Notes: generated by a model from the sequence alone, not told the origin. DNA of 64,000 nucleotides from Candidatus Fermentithermobacillaceae bacterium (GCA_012837895.1 DUQH01000010.1:1-64000); one strand, 5' to 3'. Shown: positions 15,977-24,954, numbered from the stretch's first letter. Program-made: numbers and translations.

Positions 15977-17766
15977 CAGTTTCCACCTCCTTGACTTGCT
16001 GCGTCTTCAAGCCTGGCTTGTTCAGTATCCTCAAAGAGTATTTCTTGCGGCCTGAACTGCAAGTTGTAAATCGAGGTGTATATTCCGCCCTTGTTCAGGA
16101 GCTCCTCATGGGTACCTTGTTCGGCAATGGAGCCTTTATCGAGCACTATGATCCAATCGGCGTTTCTCACAGTAGATAGTCTCTGTGCAATCACAAATGC
16201 AGTCCGGTCCTCCAGGAGCCTGGAAAACGCTTCTTGTATCCGCATTTCCGTTTCCACGTCAACGCTTGACGTTGATTCGTCAAGCAACAGTATACGCGCA
16301 TCCATCAGCAAAGCCCTGGCGATAGCTACCCTTTGCTTCTGGCCTCCTGAAAGCCCTACTCCCCTTTCGCCGATTACAGAGTCATAGCCTTGGGGCAAAC
16401 TCGTGATGAAGTCGTGTATATGCGCCGCTTTTGCAGCTTCCATCACTTCTTGGTCAGTGGCTTCTGGCTTGCCATAGGCAATGTTGTCTCGCAGGGAAGC
16501 CGAGAAAAGGAAAGTCTCCTGGGTGACGATACCGATCTGCCTTCTCAGACTCTCCAAAGTGACATCACGGACATCAATTCCGTCTATCAGGATCCTGCCT
16601 TCGGTAACATCATAGAACCTGGGTATCAGGTTTATGAGGGTTGATTTTCCCGAACCTGTGCCGCCGAGCACTGCTATTGTCTGCCCGGGTTTTGCATCCA
16701 AGTTGATGCCGTCTATGACCATGTGGTCGCCGTCATATGAGAAACTTACGTCTTCGAAGGTAACGCTGCCTTGTACAGGCGGCATCGGTTTTGCGCCGGG
16801 CCTATCGTCCACCTCAGCCTTTGTATCAAGGATCTCAAATATCCTTTCACCTGAAGCGATTGTCCTTTGGACCATACTTACCCAAAAACCTAGCCTGCGA
16901 ATTGGGCCCAGCAGCTGCCCTAGCCACATGTTAAATGCCACCAATGTTCCGTATGTAATACTGCCGGAAATGACCTGCCAACCGCCATACCATAAAATGA
17001 TGCCGAGGGATATCTCTGTAAGCAGCCGCATAAGAGCCCAGTTGACTCCGGACAACCTTTCTGCCTTGACATTGCGCTCAAGCAGCGCCATATTGTCGCA
17101 CTCAAAAATATCCATCTCGTAATCCTTCCTGGCAAAAGCTTTCACAACCCTTTGGCCTGTAATGTTCTCCTGGAGACGGGCTGTAAGCACCGCAAGCTGC
17201 TGCTGTATGTTCCAGAACATGGGCCTTACCTGGGTAGAATACACCTGCACGCGCCATGCCAGGAAGGGAACTGGGATCATTGCCATGAAAGTGAGTTTTG
17301 TGTGATGGGACAACATCATGATCAAGGTCGCAGTGAAAGTAACTGAAATGGAAATTATCTGAACCAACCCGTTTGATAAGAACCTCTGGGCTGTCTCCAC
17401 ATCAGACGTAACCCTGGACATTATCTGTCCTGTTTGTGCCTTATCGTAGAAACTGAAAGACAGCTGCTGAAGGTGGCGGTATAGCGTATTCCTTATGTCA
17501 AACACCACTTTTTGTCCTGCCCAGGACATGCTGAAACGCTGGAAAAACTGGAGTACGCCCTTTAGGATAGCTACACCTAATATAGCCAGTGCCCCGTACA
17601 ACAGCAATGTGTAGTTCTTGGATTCTAGTATCTCATCTATTACCCACTTGATAACCATAGGCTCCAGCAAGTTAAGGCCAGATATTGCAAACACTAATGC
17701 TATTGCAAGCATATACCTGGTCCAATAAGGAGCTGCGAACTTCAGGAGCCTCCGAAGAACTTTCAA
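15976..17766 (-). CDS. ABC exporter half-transporter, subunit with altered switch residue
   Basis: About 596 residues with the same fold as its downstream partner: six membrane helices, then Walker A GGTGSGKST, a canonical signature LSGGQKQRVAIARAL and Walker B ILLLDESTSSVD. The switch histidine is replaced by Gln (FVIAQRLSTV). This replacement marks the degenerate site of heterodimeric exporters, although the Walker B Glu is retained. TTG 17766 is chosen because GGAGGGAGGG stands just before it; an ATG at 17802 is upstream of that site. The two subunits overlap by one base and lie downstream of a PadR-type regulator gene, which suggests drug- or metabolite-induced export. Confidence 0.93.
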   Translation of the reverse strand: MKVLRRLLKFAAPYWTRYMLAIALVFAISGLNLLEPMVIKWVIDEILESKNYTLLLYGALAILGVAILKGVLQFFQRFSMSWAGQKVVFDIRNTLYRHLQQLSFSFYDKAQTGQIMSRVTSDVETAQRFLSNGLVQIISISVTFTATLIMMLSHHTKLTFMAMIPVPFLAWRVQVYSTQVRPMFWNIQQQLAVLTARLQENITGQRVVKAFARKDYEMDIFECDNMALLERNVKAERLSGVNWALMRLLTEISLGIILWYGGWQVISGSITYGTLVAFNMWLGQLLGPIRRLGFWVSMVQRTIASGERIFEILDTKAEVDDRPGAKPMPPVQGSVTFEDVSFSYDGDHMVIDGINLDAKPGQTIAVLGGTGSGKSTLINLIPRFYDVTEGRILIDGIDVRDVTLESLRRQIGIVTQETFLFSASLRDNIAYGKPEATDQEVMEAAKAAHIHDFITSLPQGYDSVIGERGVGLSGGQKQRVAIARALLMDARILLLDESTSSVDVETEMRIQEAFSRLLEDRTAFVIAQRLSTVRNADWIIVLDKGSIAEQGTHEELLNKGGIYTSIYNLQFRPQEILFEDTEQARLEDAASQGGGN

Positions 17767-17829
17767 GAGCCACCCTCCCTCCGGCTTATGCAACGGGAGC
17801 AATCGTTTTGGTAACCGATAATACCGCCT

Positions 17830-17846
17830 TACGAAATATTATCGTA
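17830..17846. promoter_or_regulatory. Palindrome, candidate PadR operator
   Basis: TACGAAATATTATCGTA is a near-perfect inverted repeat (arms TACGA and TCGTA, AT-rich centre). It covers the -10 box of the promoter in front of the ABC exporter genes, directly downstream of the PadR-type gene. Binding there would block transcription. Confidence 0.5.
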
Positions 17847-17869
17847 CTCAATTATTTCAGTTATTGCAA
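17841..17869 (-). promoter_or_regulatory. Promoter of the ABC exporter pair
   Basis: Minus-strand TTGCAA (17864-17869), 17 bases, TACGAT (complement of 17841-17846). It separates the exporter genes from the PadR gene, so the pair can be transcribed without it. Confidence 0.5.
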
Positions 17870-17944
17870 TGTTAATACAATTGCCGTCTTTCTCATGGTT
17901 GCGGCCGTTGTCATCGTTGCCGCCTTCTCACCGTTGCCACCTTC

Positions 17945-18568
17945 TCACCGGCGGCTGTTGTCATCGTCGCCGCAATTCTCGTCACTATCACCGATTCCTT
18001 CTTCAGACCTCTTAGCTTGGATTGCCTTCTCATACCGGTCAAGGAACTGCTGAAGCACTTGGATGTTCAACCTGATGGTTTCGGTCCACACAGACAACAG
18101 CTCGTTGCCGTCAGCAGTTACCTTGTACATCCTCCTGGCAGGGCCTGTTCCTGTGGTATCCCACTTGGACTCAATCATGCCCCGCTTCTCGAGCCTCCTG
18201 AGATACCGGTACACCATGCCAGGGTCCTGATTGTCCCCAAACCCAAACTCTTTGAGCCGTGAAATCAGATCATATCCGTAAGTGACATTCTCAGTTAAGA
18301 GCAGCAAGAGACAGGGTTCCATAAACCTTTCAGGCCGTACCACATTTTCTGCATGGCCGTGGCGGTGCCAGCCGTAGTGGTCTTTGTGCCTCCCATCTTT
18401 GTGCATACCTCTGTTGTGCACATCTTCTCTGTGGATAGATTGCTTGTGGCTGCCTTCCCCAAACCTGTCGTCTGTGTGCCTTTCGCCCCCGTCTCTGGGC
18501 TTCATGTCTTGGCATTGTTCGCCCCTACATCCATCCCCTCCGTTCGTCCAGTAATTGTCATCATGCAT
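17945..18568 (-). CDS. PadR-family transcriptional regulator with His-rich N-terminus
   Basis: A 207-residue regulator. Residues about 80-165 form the winged helix of PadR proteins: PCLLLLLTENVTYGYDLISR, LKEFGFGDNQDPGMVYRYLR, RLEKRGMIESKWDTTGTGPA, MYKVTADG. A C-terminal dimer helix follows. The first 75 residues are rich in His, Asp and Gly (for example HKDHYGWHRHGH), a possible metal-binding tail, and the last 20 are acidic and Asn-rich. AGGAGGGAGGG precedes the ATG. It lies upstream of two ABC exporter genes with a palindrome between them, the usual arrangement for PadR repressors of drug pumps. The ligand is unknown; the His-rich tail suggests but does not prove metal sensing. Confidence 0.88.
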   Translation of the reverse strand: MHDDNYWTNGGDGCRGEQCQDMKPRDGGERHTDDRFGEGSHKQSIHREDVHNRGMHKDGRHKDHYGWHRHGHAENVVRPERFMEPCLLLLLTENVTYGYDLISRLKEFGFGDNQDPGMVYRYLRRLEKRGMIESKWDTTGTGPARRMYKVTADGNELLSVWTETIRLNIQVLQQFLDRYEKAIQAKRSEEGIGDSDENCGDDDNSRR

Positions 18569-19005
18569 AATCGACCCTCCCTCCTATGCCGGCTACCATG
18601 CCGGATTGTTCCGAGTTAACGAAAACCGTCTGCTTTCGGTTGGGTTCCGGGTGGGGATTGTGGGTTGTTCTTAGGAGATAACGCACCTGGCAGTCGCCGC
18701 CTGATGCAAGGATTCTCCGGCAGTTAACGTGAGTATTGCTGCGCATATACGAGGTCTCTTAGCACACCCGGTAATCTCGTGCCATATATATGTTTCTTAC
18801 ATATATATGTATACCATAGCCGGATCAAGAAGTCCTTCTTGTCGGGAGAAGTTTCTGCCGCACCGGTCAATCTCCGCCCTCTCCTAGAAAAACCGGCCTT
18901 ATTTCGATTATGTTCATGAACGGTCACACTGATTTTCAAGCGGAGTGCTACCAATAACAGGTAATTCATACTGTAACCAACACTAGTTGCAGGATTTGAA
19001 AGTAG
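18569..19005. other. Divergent intergenic region between padR-type gene and sigI
   Basis: No gene is seen in these 437 bases. They must hold the promoters of both the regulator and sigI. A striking feature is the 10-bp palindrome CATATATATG at 18783-18792, repeated at 18800-18809 with centres 17 bp apart. A small hairpin AAGAAG-TC-CTTCTT lies near 18826-18841. No clear SigI-type promoter was identified. Confidence 0.4.
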
Positions 19006-19791
19006 GTGAAGCGAACACCTCACATGGTGAATACAGTATTGACTCTAAAGATGACAAAACAAGTTGAAGAGCAAACTGTCGAAGCACGGGTGGCCCGCGC
19101 CCGTGATGGTGATATACATGCACGGGATGACCTGATAAGGGACTATACACCTTTCATTCTCAAGACGGCCGCTTCCAGCGTTAAACGGTACGTGGTGCTG
19201 GGAGAAGACGACGAGGCCAGTGTAGCCCTTTCTGCCTTCAACGAGGCCATTGATGCGTTCAAGAGCAAGAGGCCCGGTTTCCTAGCTTTTGCTGCTACTG
19301 TTATAAGACGAAGGCTCATCGATTATTACAGAAAACAGAGCAGGCAGCGTGAAATACCCTATTCAACGATGGACGCAACCGGTGTAAACAGAAATGACCG
19401 GGAAGGATTCCTGGATCCCTCCTGCTTGACATACACCACCGCTGACTGGCAAGCAGCAGTGGAACGAAGGGACGACATTGAAAACTGGAAAGACACATTG
19501 AATAAGTTTGGCCTGACCATAGGCCAAGTGGTGCAAGCTACCCCAAAACACAGGGACGCACGGGAAAGGGCCATGTACATGGCCAGGTGCATCGCTGAAA
19601 GCACCAAGTTAAGACGGTTGTTTTTCAAGACCCGCAAAATCCCCATTGATGAGTTGCTGGCCCAGGTGCCTGAGAACATGCGTGTTTCAAGAAAGACCAT
19701 AGAAAGGCAGAAGGTATATATTACGGCAGTAGCTTTAGCCATGTCCGGTGACTATCCGAGCATGGAAATCTATTTTGAAGTTACTGAGTGA
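19006..19791 (+). CDS. sigI: RNA polymerase sigma factor SigI
   Basis: An alternative sigma factor of 261 residues. The region 2 signature of SigI proteins is plain: VARARDGDIHARDDLIRDYT, PFILKTAASSVKRY, then ALSAFNEAIDAFKSKRPGFL and RRRLIDYYRKQSRQ. The C-terminal domain includes KKTIERQKVYITAVALAMSG-like DNA-contact residues (sequence here SRKTIERQKVYITAVALAMS). SigI controls cell-wall or polysaccharide responses in Bacilli and Clostridia. The start is unclear: GTG 19006 and ATG 19024 are both possible, with AGGTGA at 19004 far from the latter. The rsgI gene follows after 15 bases, so the two form a sigma/anti-sigma operon. Confidence 0.93.
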   Translation: MKRTPHMVNTVLTLKMTKQVEEQTVEARVARARDGDIHARDDLIRDYTPFILKTAASSVKRYVVLGEDDEASVALSAFNEAIDAFKSKRPGFLAFAATVIRRRLIDYYRKQSRQREIPYSTMDATGVNRNDREGFLDPSCLTYTTADWQAAVERRDDIENWKDTLNKFGLTIGQVVQATPKHRDARERAMYMARCIAESTKLRRLFFKTRKIPIDELLAQVPENMRVSRKTIERQKVYITAVALAMSGDYPSMEIYFEVTE

Positions 19792-19806
19792 AAGTGGGGA
19801 CTTAGG

Positions 19807-21378
19807 TTGCGTTCCAGGCAAGCTATGGTGGTTGAAACATCCAAGAACGGAATTACGGTGCTCACATCTGACGGGCAGTTCCTGTTCATCCCAATCAAGA
19901 ACAGCGTGTACATGGTTGGGGAACAGATCACTTTGCCCGACCTCACCGGTGCTTCAACCATGAGGAAGTGCACCCGCAGGCACACTTTTTCTCATTTCCT
20001 TAGAAGGCGGCTCCTACCCATCGCAGCAGTGGCTTCGCTGATCCTATGCGCCTCATTCTTCGGATATACGAAATACCTGGAAGCACGGCCATCAGTTGCG
20101 TGGGTAACAATAGACCTTGTTGATTCGCCTGGAAGCATGGAACTGGAAGTAAATGATAGGGGATTGATAAAATCAGTCACATACTTCGATGAAGAAAGCC
20201 AACGCCTGGCAAGTTCGCTCAACCTATATATGAAACCGGTAGATTACGCTGTGGAAGCCCTACTCAAGGACAAACAAGAATGCGGGCAGCCTGAAGTGGT
20301 AATCGGCATCATCCCTGTGGAAGAAGACCCCTCAGCAGAAGATCCTGCGCTGAACCGCCTGGAAGAAAAGATCCTTAAAGATGTGCAAAAAGCAGCGGAA
20401 AAAGCAGCCAAGAAGACGGCCAAGGCCGCCGAGAAAGCTGCCAAGGAAGCCGCCAAAGCAGTGGAAAAGGCACAGAAAGACGCTGAAAAGGCAGAAGGTT
20501 CTGATCCCAAGAGCCCCGGAACCAAGAAAGCCTTAAGTCCAGTGACCATCAATCACATCAGACTGGATAGGCAGACCCGGGACATCGCCAAGGAGCTGAA
20601 GGTTTCCGCTGCCCGGGCAATGCTTTGGGCGCTTTCCCATCATATCGACAATGCTGACCGGGAGCAAGATCTGATGCAGGCACCCGGGATTCACCAACAC
20701 GCAGTTCAAAGTGGAGATGATGACACGAGTCTTGAAGCTGCCTCTGGTTTAGCTGAAGAATCCCAAGTTCCAGTGGAGCCCGGCAACGGAAAGCCAGGTG
20801 GCGGCCAAACAGGTGGCGCAAACACAAAACAGCCTCCAGGACAATCCAAGGATGACACAAAGCCCAAGGCGCCGCCAGGACAGGCAAAGAAACAGGCAGA
20901 TTTCAGGTCCAGCATTCCCAAACTTGGCATTGAAAAAATAAAAGAACAGAGCAAGGAAATGGACAAACACTACCTGTCGGAACTTGCCAAGGAGTGGGCC
21001 GAAAAAGTTAAGGAAGCCCAGAAATCCAAGAATGGAGATAAGAAAAGCAATACTAAGGAGAACGACAAGCAGGGTGGCAAACCTTCTAGCAAACCTTTAG
21101 ACAACAAATCAGGCAGTTCTAGAGGCGACAACCAACCAACAAGCAAACCTTCAAACAACAAGCCGGACAATTCCAAGAGCAACAACCAACAACCGGGCAA
21201 ATCCTCTAACAACAAAGCACCTGGCAAGCCTTCAAACAACAAACCGGGTGATTCCAAGAGCAGTAACCAGCAAACAGGCAAGTCCTCTAATGACAAATCA
21301 AGCAAAACAAAACACAACTGGCCAACCTGGAAACCAAGAACCACTTGGCCGGGAACAACTATTCCCTGGGGCAAGTAG
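19807..21378 (+). CDS. rsgI: RsgI-type membrane anti-sigma factor
   Basis: A 523-residue anti-SigI protein. The N-terminal cytosolic RsgI domain (AMVVETSKNGITVLTSDGQF, residues 1-50) binds SigI. One transmembrane helix spans about 69-88 (LLPIAAVASLILCASFF). The conserved outer domain starts SVAWVTIDLVDSPGSMELEV, where family members usually read D-x-N-P-S; the Asn-Pro autocleavage pair is not present. An Ala/Lys-rich helix (about 190-230) follows. The C-terminal 110 residues are low-complexity (SSNNK, KPSNNKP repeats), with a Trp-rich end. No carbohydrate-binding domain is seen, unlike clostridial cellulolytic RsgI. Start TTG 19807 is best by position; ATG 19825 is the alternative. Confidence 0.88.
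   Translation: MRSRQAMVVETSKNGITVLTSDGQFLFIPIKNSVYMVGEQITLPDLTGASTMRKCTRRHTFSHFLRRRLLPIAAVASLILCASFFGYTKYLEARPSVAWVTIDLVDSPGSMELEVNDRGLIKSVTYFDEESQRLASSLNLYMKPVDYAVEALLKDKQECGQPEVVIGIIPVEEDPSAEDPALNRLEEKILKDVQKAAEKAAKKTAKAAEKAAKEAAKAVEKAQKDAEKAEGSDPKSPGTKKALSPVTINHIRLDRQTRDIAKELKVSAARAMLWALSHHIDNADREQDLMQAPGIHQHAVQSGDDDTSLEAASGLAEESQVPVEPGNGKPGGGQTGGANTKQPPGQSKDDTKPKAPPGQAKKQADFRSSIPKLGIEKIKEQSKEMDKHYLSELAKEWAEKVKEAQKSKNGDKKSNTKENDKQGGKPSSKPLDNKSGSSRGDNQPTSKPSNNKPDNSKSNNQQPGKSSNNKAPGKPSNNKPGDSKSSNQQTGKSSNDKSSKTKHNWPTWKPRTTWPGTTIPWGK
21085..21300 (+). repeat. Imperfect repeats in the rsgI 3' part
   Basis: Degenerate repeats of about 24-40 bp built on AAACCTTCAAACAACAAGCC and CAACCAACAACCGGGCAA-like units encode the Lys/Pro/Ser/Asn-rich tail (KPSNNKP, NNQQPGKSSNNK). 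They are in frame with no breaks, so repeat-number change would alter tail length only. Confidence 0.7.
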
Positions 21379-21434
21379 GCCGGGAATCATGATAGAATAG
21401 TGCCTGATACACACAAACCAAGGGGGATTCCGGC

Positions 21435-23519
21435 CTGAACCCGATTTCATCATTTGCACACAATCAATACATTGAAAATGCCTTTCAAAGCAAAGGCTCC
21501 CTGTCGGCTTTGATCCCCGGGTTTGAAGAAAGGCCCCAGCAGCGTGAAATGGCCCTGTTGGTGCATGACGCCCTGGCTCAAAAGAAGCACCTACTCGTGG
21601 AGGCAGGCACAGGTGTAGGCAAATCCCTGGCTTACTTGCTTCCGGTCTCATGCTGGTGCCTCACAACCGGCAAGAGGGCGGTTGTATCTACATATACCGT
21701 GAACCTGCAGCAGCAGCTGGTCAACAAAGACATCCCCCTGGTTGCACAGATGCTTGAGGGTAATCTGGGAACGCTCAACTATGCCTTGTTCAAAGGCCGG
21801 GGGCACTACCTTTGCCTGCGCAAATGGAACAGGATATATGAGGAGACCCTGAGCAGGCTGCAGTTGGTGCAAGCAGATGAAGATGACAAGATCCTTGAGA
21901 CGTTGTCCCAGGTGATTGACGATGGCTCATGGGACGGCGACCGCGACAGACTGCCTTTCCACATATCCAACCAGCTCTGGAGCGAGCTGTGCTCTGAAAG
22001 CATGAGGTGTATGTCGGGAAGATGCCCGTTCCGGGAATCTTGTTTCTACCAGAGACACAGGAGATACCTTGAATCATGTCACCTAATTGTCGTAAATCAC
22101 GCGCTTTTCGCCGCAAACCTGCGGATATATGATGACACTGCAGGCAGGACCTCGCTTCTGCCCGGGTACGAGGCGGTGGTTTTCGACGAAGCCCATCACC
22201 TGGATACTGTGTTCAGGGACAGCATGACTTTCAACGTGGGGCATAACCACTTGAGGCGCCTATCAGATGATACCTTGAGATTCATTTCGCGGGACCCCCT
22301 GTCGCAACTGATTAATCCCCATGAACGATCCCGCGTTCAATCAGACCTAGCCCACATCCTGGGACTAATGGACGCGGCCCTGGCAGTTTTGTCTCCAGAC
22401 CTCTTGTACAATGAGCTCAGGTACAGTCGTAGCTATTCCCGATATGCGGGAAGGGACAAGTACAGGTTGCAGCAACCAGGCAGTATAGACGACAGGATTC
22501 CAGAATCCCTCCGCAACCTGTCCAGGGTTGTTGCAGACTGGGCAAGCCTGGACCTGTCAGATGAGGACCGCTTTGATATCAATGCCCTTGCCAGGCGTTA
22601 CATGGAGATGGCCCAAGTGCTTGATAGCCTGAATGCACTCGAAGGCGACGGAGATTCTTATGTTTACTGGTCGGAGATAGAAGGCCGTGGCAGGAACAAG
22701 CATGTAACCCTAAGTGGCGCCCCCCTTGAAATCGGCCCGTATCTTGCGGAAAACCTTTGGACAGCAGTGCCTACGGCCATTCTCACGTCAGCCACCCTGT
22801 CTACCGGCGGCTCCTTCGATTACATCAGGCGCCAATTGGAGATAGAGGCGGAAGAGGCGGTTATCGATTCTCCTTTTGATTACTACAATCAAGCCTGCTT
22901 ATGCATACCCAAAGATGACCGGGGCAGTCAACCTAACAACCCTGCTTATGATGACTATGTATCCGAGATGGTTCTTGAAATAGTAGACCTGGCGCAAGGC
23001 AGGACGTTTGTGCTTTTTACATCCAAGAAATCATTGCAGGCAGTGAGCAGCAAACTCAGAGACAGAATAGAGCAAAAGGGCTATCCAGTGTTTGTCCAGG
23101 GCGACATGCCCCGTCAAGCACTCCTCAGGGAGTTCAAGCAAAGCGGAAATGCAGTGCTTATGGGCTTGGATTCTTTTTGGGAAGGGGTTGACGTTCCAGG
23201 GGATGCCCTCTCATGCGTAGTACTTGCTAAACTGCCATTCCCAGTCCCTGAAGACCCTGTGATGGAAGCCCGGGAAACCCTTTGGAGAGCTCAAGGGCTC
23301 AATCCGTTTACCCACTATTCGCTGCCCATAGCTACGCTCAAACTAAAACAGGGTTTCGGCCGGCTGATCCGCTCTAAAGCAGACCGGGGAGCGGTTGTCA
23401 TACTGGATACCCGCATACTAACAAGGCAGTACGGCGCATCCATCCTCAAGAGCCTGCCCCCTGCCCGGTTAACCAACGACCTCAATGACATTGCCCGGGC
23501 AATCGCGCCGGCCAACTGA
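21435..23519 (+). CDS. dinG: DinG/XPD-family ATP-dependent helicase with apparent CTG start
   Basis: A 694-residue superfamily 2 iron-sulfur helicase. Motifs: Walker A LVEAGTGVGKSLAYLLP, the four-cysteine cluster region CSESMRCMSGRCPFRESCF, HLIVVNHALF, DEAH-box VFDEAHHL, SATLS, FTSKKSL, LMGLDSFWEGVDVPGDALSC and the final QGFGRLIRSKADRG. The first TTG in frame is 21510, but the 25 codons before it read like the family N-terminus (YIENAFQSKGSLSALIPGFE) and AAGGGGG stands eight bases before a CTG at 21435. No ATG, GTG or TTG lies between the preceding stop and 21510, so CTG is the likely start. It lacks an exonuclease domain and probably works in repair of D-loops or G-quadruplexes. Confidence 0.88.
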   Translation: MNPISSFAHNQYIENAFQSKGSLSALIPGFEERPQQREMALLVHDALAQKKHLLVEAGTGVGKSLAYLLPVSCWCLTTGKRAVVSTYTVNLQQQLVNKDIPLVAQMLEGNLGTLNYALFKGRGHYLCLRKWNRIYEETLSRLQLVQADEDDKILETLSQVIDDGSWDGDRDRLPFHISNQLWSELCSESMRCMSGRCPFRESCFYQRHRRYLESCHLIVVNHALFAANLRIYDDTAGRTSLLPGYEAVVFDEAHHLDTVFRDSMTFNVGHNHLRRLSDDTLRFISRDPLSQLINPHERSRVQSDLAHILGLMDAALAVLSPDLLYNELRYSRSYSRYAGRDKYRLQQPGSIDDRIPESLRNLSRVVADWASLDLSDEDRFDINALARRYMEMAQVLDSLNALEGDGDSYVYWSEIEGRGRNKHVTLSGAPLEIGPYLAENLWTAVPTAILTSATLSTGGSFDYIRRQLEIEAEEAVIDSPFDYYNQACLCIPKDDRGSQPNNPAYDDYVSEMVLEIVDLAQGRTFVLFTSKKSLQAVSSKLRDRIEQKGYPVFVQGDMPRQALLREFKQSGNAVLMGLDSFWEGVDVPGDALSCVVLAKLPFPVPEDPVMEARETLWRAQGLNPFTHYSLPIATLKLKQGFGRLIRSKADRGAVVILDTRILTRQYGASILKSLPPARLTNDLNDIARAIAPAN

Positions 23520-23635
23520 AACCCCGCTTTACTAAACCTGCTTTACAACACAACCTACTTCACAGACCTTGGGCTAACAAGCCCTGCTTTACAATCCTAC
23601 TCGACATCCTGCTTCTCAATATCTCATTCAGTATC

Positions 23636-24832
23636 TCATTCAGTCTCGCTGTACACTGCCGAAGCAGCTTGCAGTCCCGCACCTGGAGCAACTTTGGCCC
23701 CCATAGATACAAGTACGTCTTCAAGCGCCGCGAACAAGGTGAGCACATTAGCTTTTGTGGAGTTGGTGCCCATAAGGCCTATGCGCCACACTTTACCCTT
23801 GAACTCGCCAAGCCCGGCTCCGATTTCTATGCCGAACTCGTTGAGCAGTTTCATCCTTGCAGGTACGTCTTCTATCCCTTCCGGGAAGTACACCGTGGTA
23901 AGGCTCGGCAAACGATACTCAGGCTGGACCACAAGTCTCATTCCCATGGCCTCAAGCCCTGCAATAAGTGCCTTCTGGTTGAGCCTGTGCCTTGCCCACC
24001 TTGCTTCCAGCCCTTCTTCCTTGATAATCCGTAGAGCTTCGTTAAGCGCGTACATCATGTTTATGGGCGCAGTATGATGATAAAACCTTTCGCCGCCCCA
24101 GTACCTTGAGATCATTGACAGATCAAGATACCAGCTCTGGCACTTGGTCTTGCGGTTTACGATAAAGTCAAGCGCCCTTTCACCTACTGTGATAGGCGCC
24201 AAGCCAGGCGGGCAGCTCAGGCATTTTTGGGTGCCTGAGAACACGAAGTCCAGTCCCAGCCTGTCTACAGGCACTTCCATGCCACCCAGTGATGTCACTG
24301 CATCAACTACTATCCGCATGCCGCTCTCATGGGTTATTTGAACGATTTCCTCCAAAGGCTGGAGTACTCCGGTTGAAGTCTCAGCATGCACGATGGCCAC
24401 GATTCTTGCATCTGGATGTTGCCTGACTGCTTTCCTCACATCTTCAGGATCAACAGCTTTCCCCCATGGTGCATCCACGCGGACTACTTCGATCCCCATA
24501 CGCAGGGCCAAATCCACCATCCGCTCGCCGAACACCCCGGCAATGCAGATGATAGCTTTGTCCCCGGGGTCCAGGGAGTTCACCAATGCCGTTTCCATAC
24601 CTGCCGACCCTGTGCCTGAAATGGGGATGGTAAGCTCATTCTTAGTACCGAAAACGTACCTGAGCAATTCGGTAGTTTCGTCCATTATCGCCACAAAATC
24701 AGGATCCAGGTGGCCCAGGGTAGGCTCTGAAAGCGCCCTCAGCACCCGGGGATCTGCATTGCTGGGTCCCGGCCCGAGCAACAATTTGTGTTTTGGGTTC
24801 CTTGGTTTCATATCCTGCGTATCTCCCTTCAT
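23636..24832 (-). CDS. Alanine-glyoxylate / serine-pyruvate aminotransferase
   Basis: A class V PLP enzyme of 398 residues. It opens with the family's LLLGPGPSNADPRVLRAL, has GTGSAGMETALVNSLDPGD for cofactor phosphate, HAETSTGVLQPLEEI, the Asp of VDAVTSLGGMEVPVD, and the Schiff-base Lys in SGTQKCLSCPPG. C-terminal WRIGLMGTNSTKANV is typical of AGXT/SPT. Likely reaction: glyoxylate plus alanine (or serine) to glycine plus pyruvate. The aldolase gene 122 bases upstream, which would release glyoxylate, supports this over aspartate aminotransferase-like or hydrogenase-linked members. Start ATG 24832 has AGAGG; an ATG at 24811 is also possible. Confidence 0.9.
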   Translation of the reverse strand: MKGDTQDMKPRNPKHKLLLGPGPSNADPRVLRALSEPTLGHLDPDFVAIMDETTELLRYVFGTKNELTIPISGTGSAGMETALVNSLDPGDKAIICIAGVFGERMVDLALRMGIEVVRVDAPWGKAVDPEDVRKAVRQHPDARIVAIVHAETSTGVLQPLEEIVQITHESGMRIVVDAVTSLGGMEVPVDRLGLDFVFSGTQKCLSCPPGLAPITVGERALDFIVNRKTKCQSWYLDLSMISRYWGGERFYHHTAPINMMYALNEALRIIKEEGLEARWARHRLNQKALIAGLEAMGMRLVVQPEYRLPSLTTVYFPEGIEDVPARMKLLNEFGIEIGAGLGEFKGKVWRIGLMGTNSTKANVLTLFAALEDVLVSMGAKVAPGAGLQAASAVYSETE

Positions 24833-24954
24833 TAAAGCCTCTTAACTCCCTCTCTTAGCTCCCTTTATCAGAATGCCTGCTTACGCCAGCTTCTGATTGC
24901 AGTGCCCATACGCCTAATCAGTTCCCACTGTTTACTTTGGACCGCTTTATGGGA

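Noticed and set aside
21085-21300. Repeat array in rsgI that might be mistaken for a CRISPR
   Set aside because: The repeats are imperfect, unequal in spacing, in frame and encode a Lys/Pro/Asn tail; no cas genes are present.
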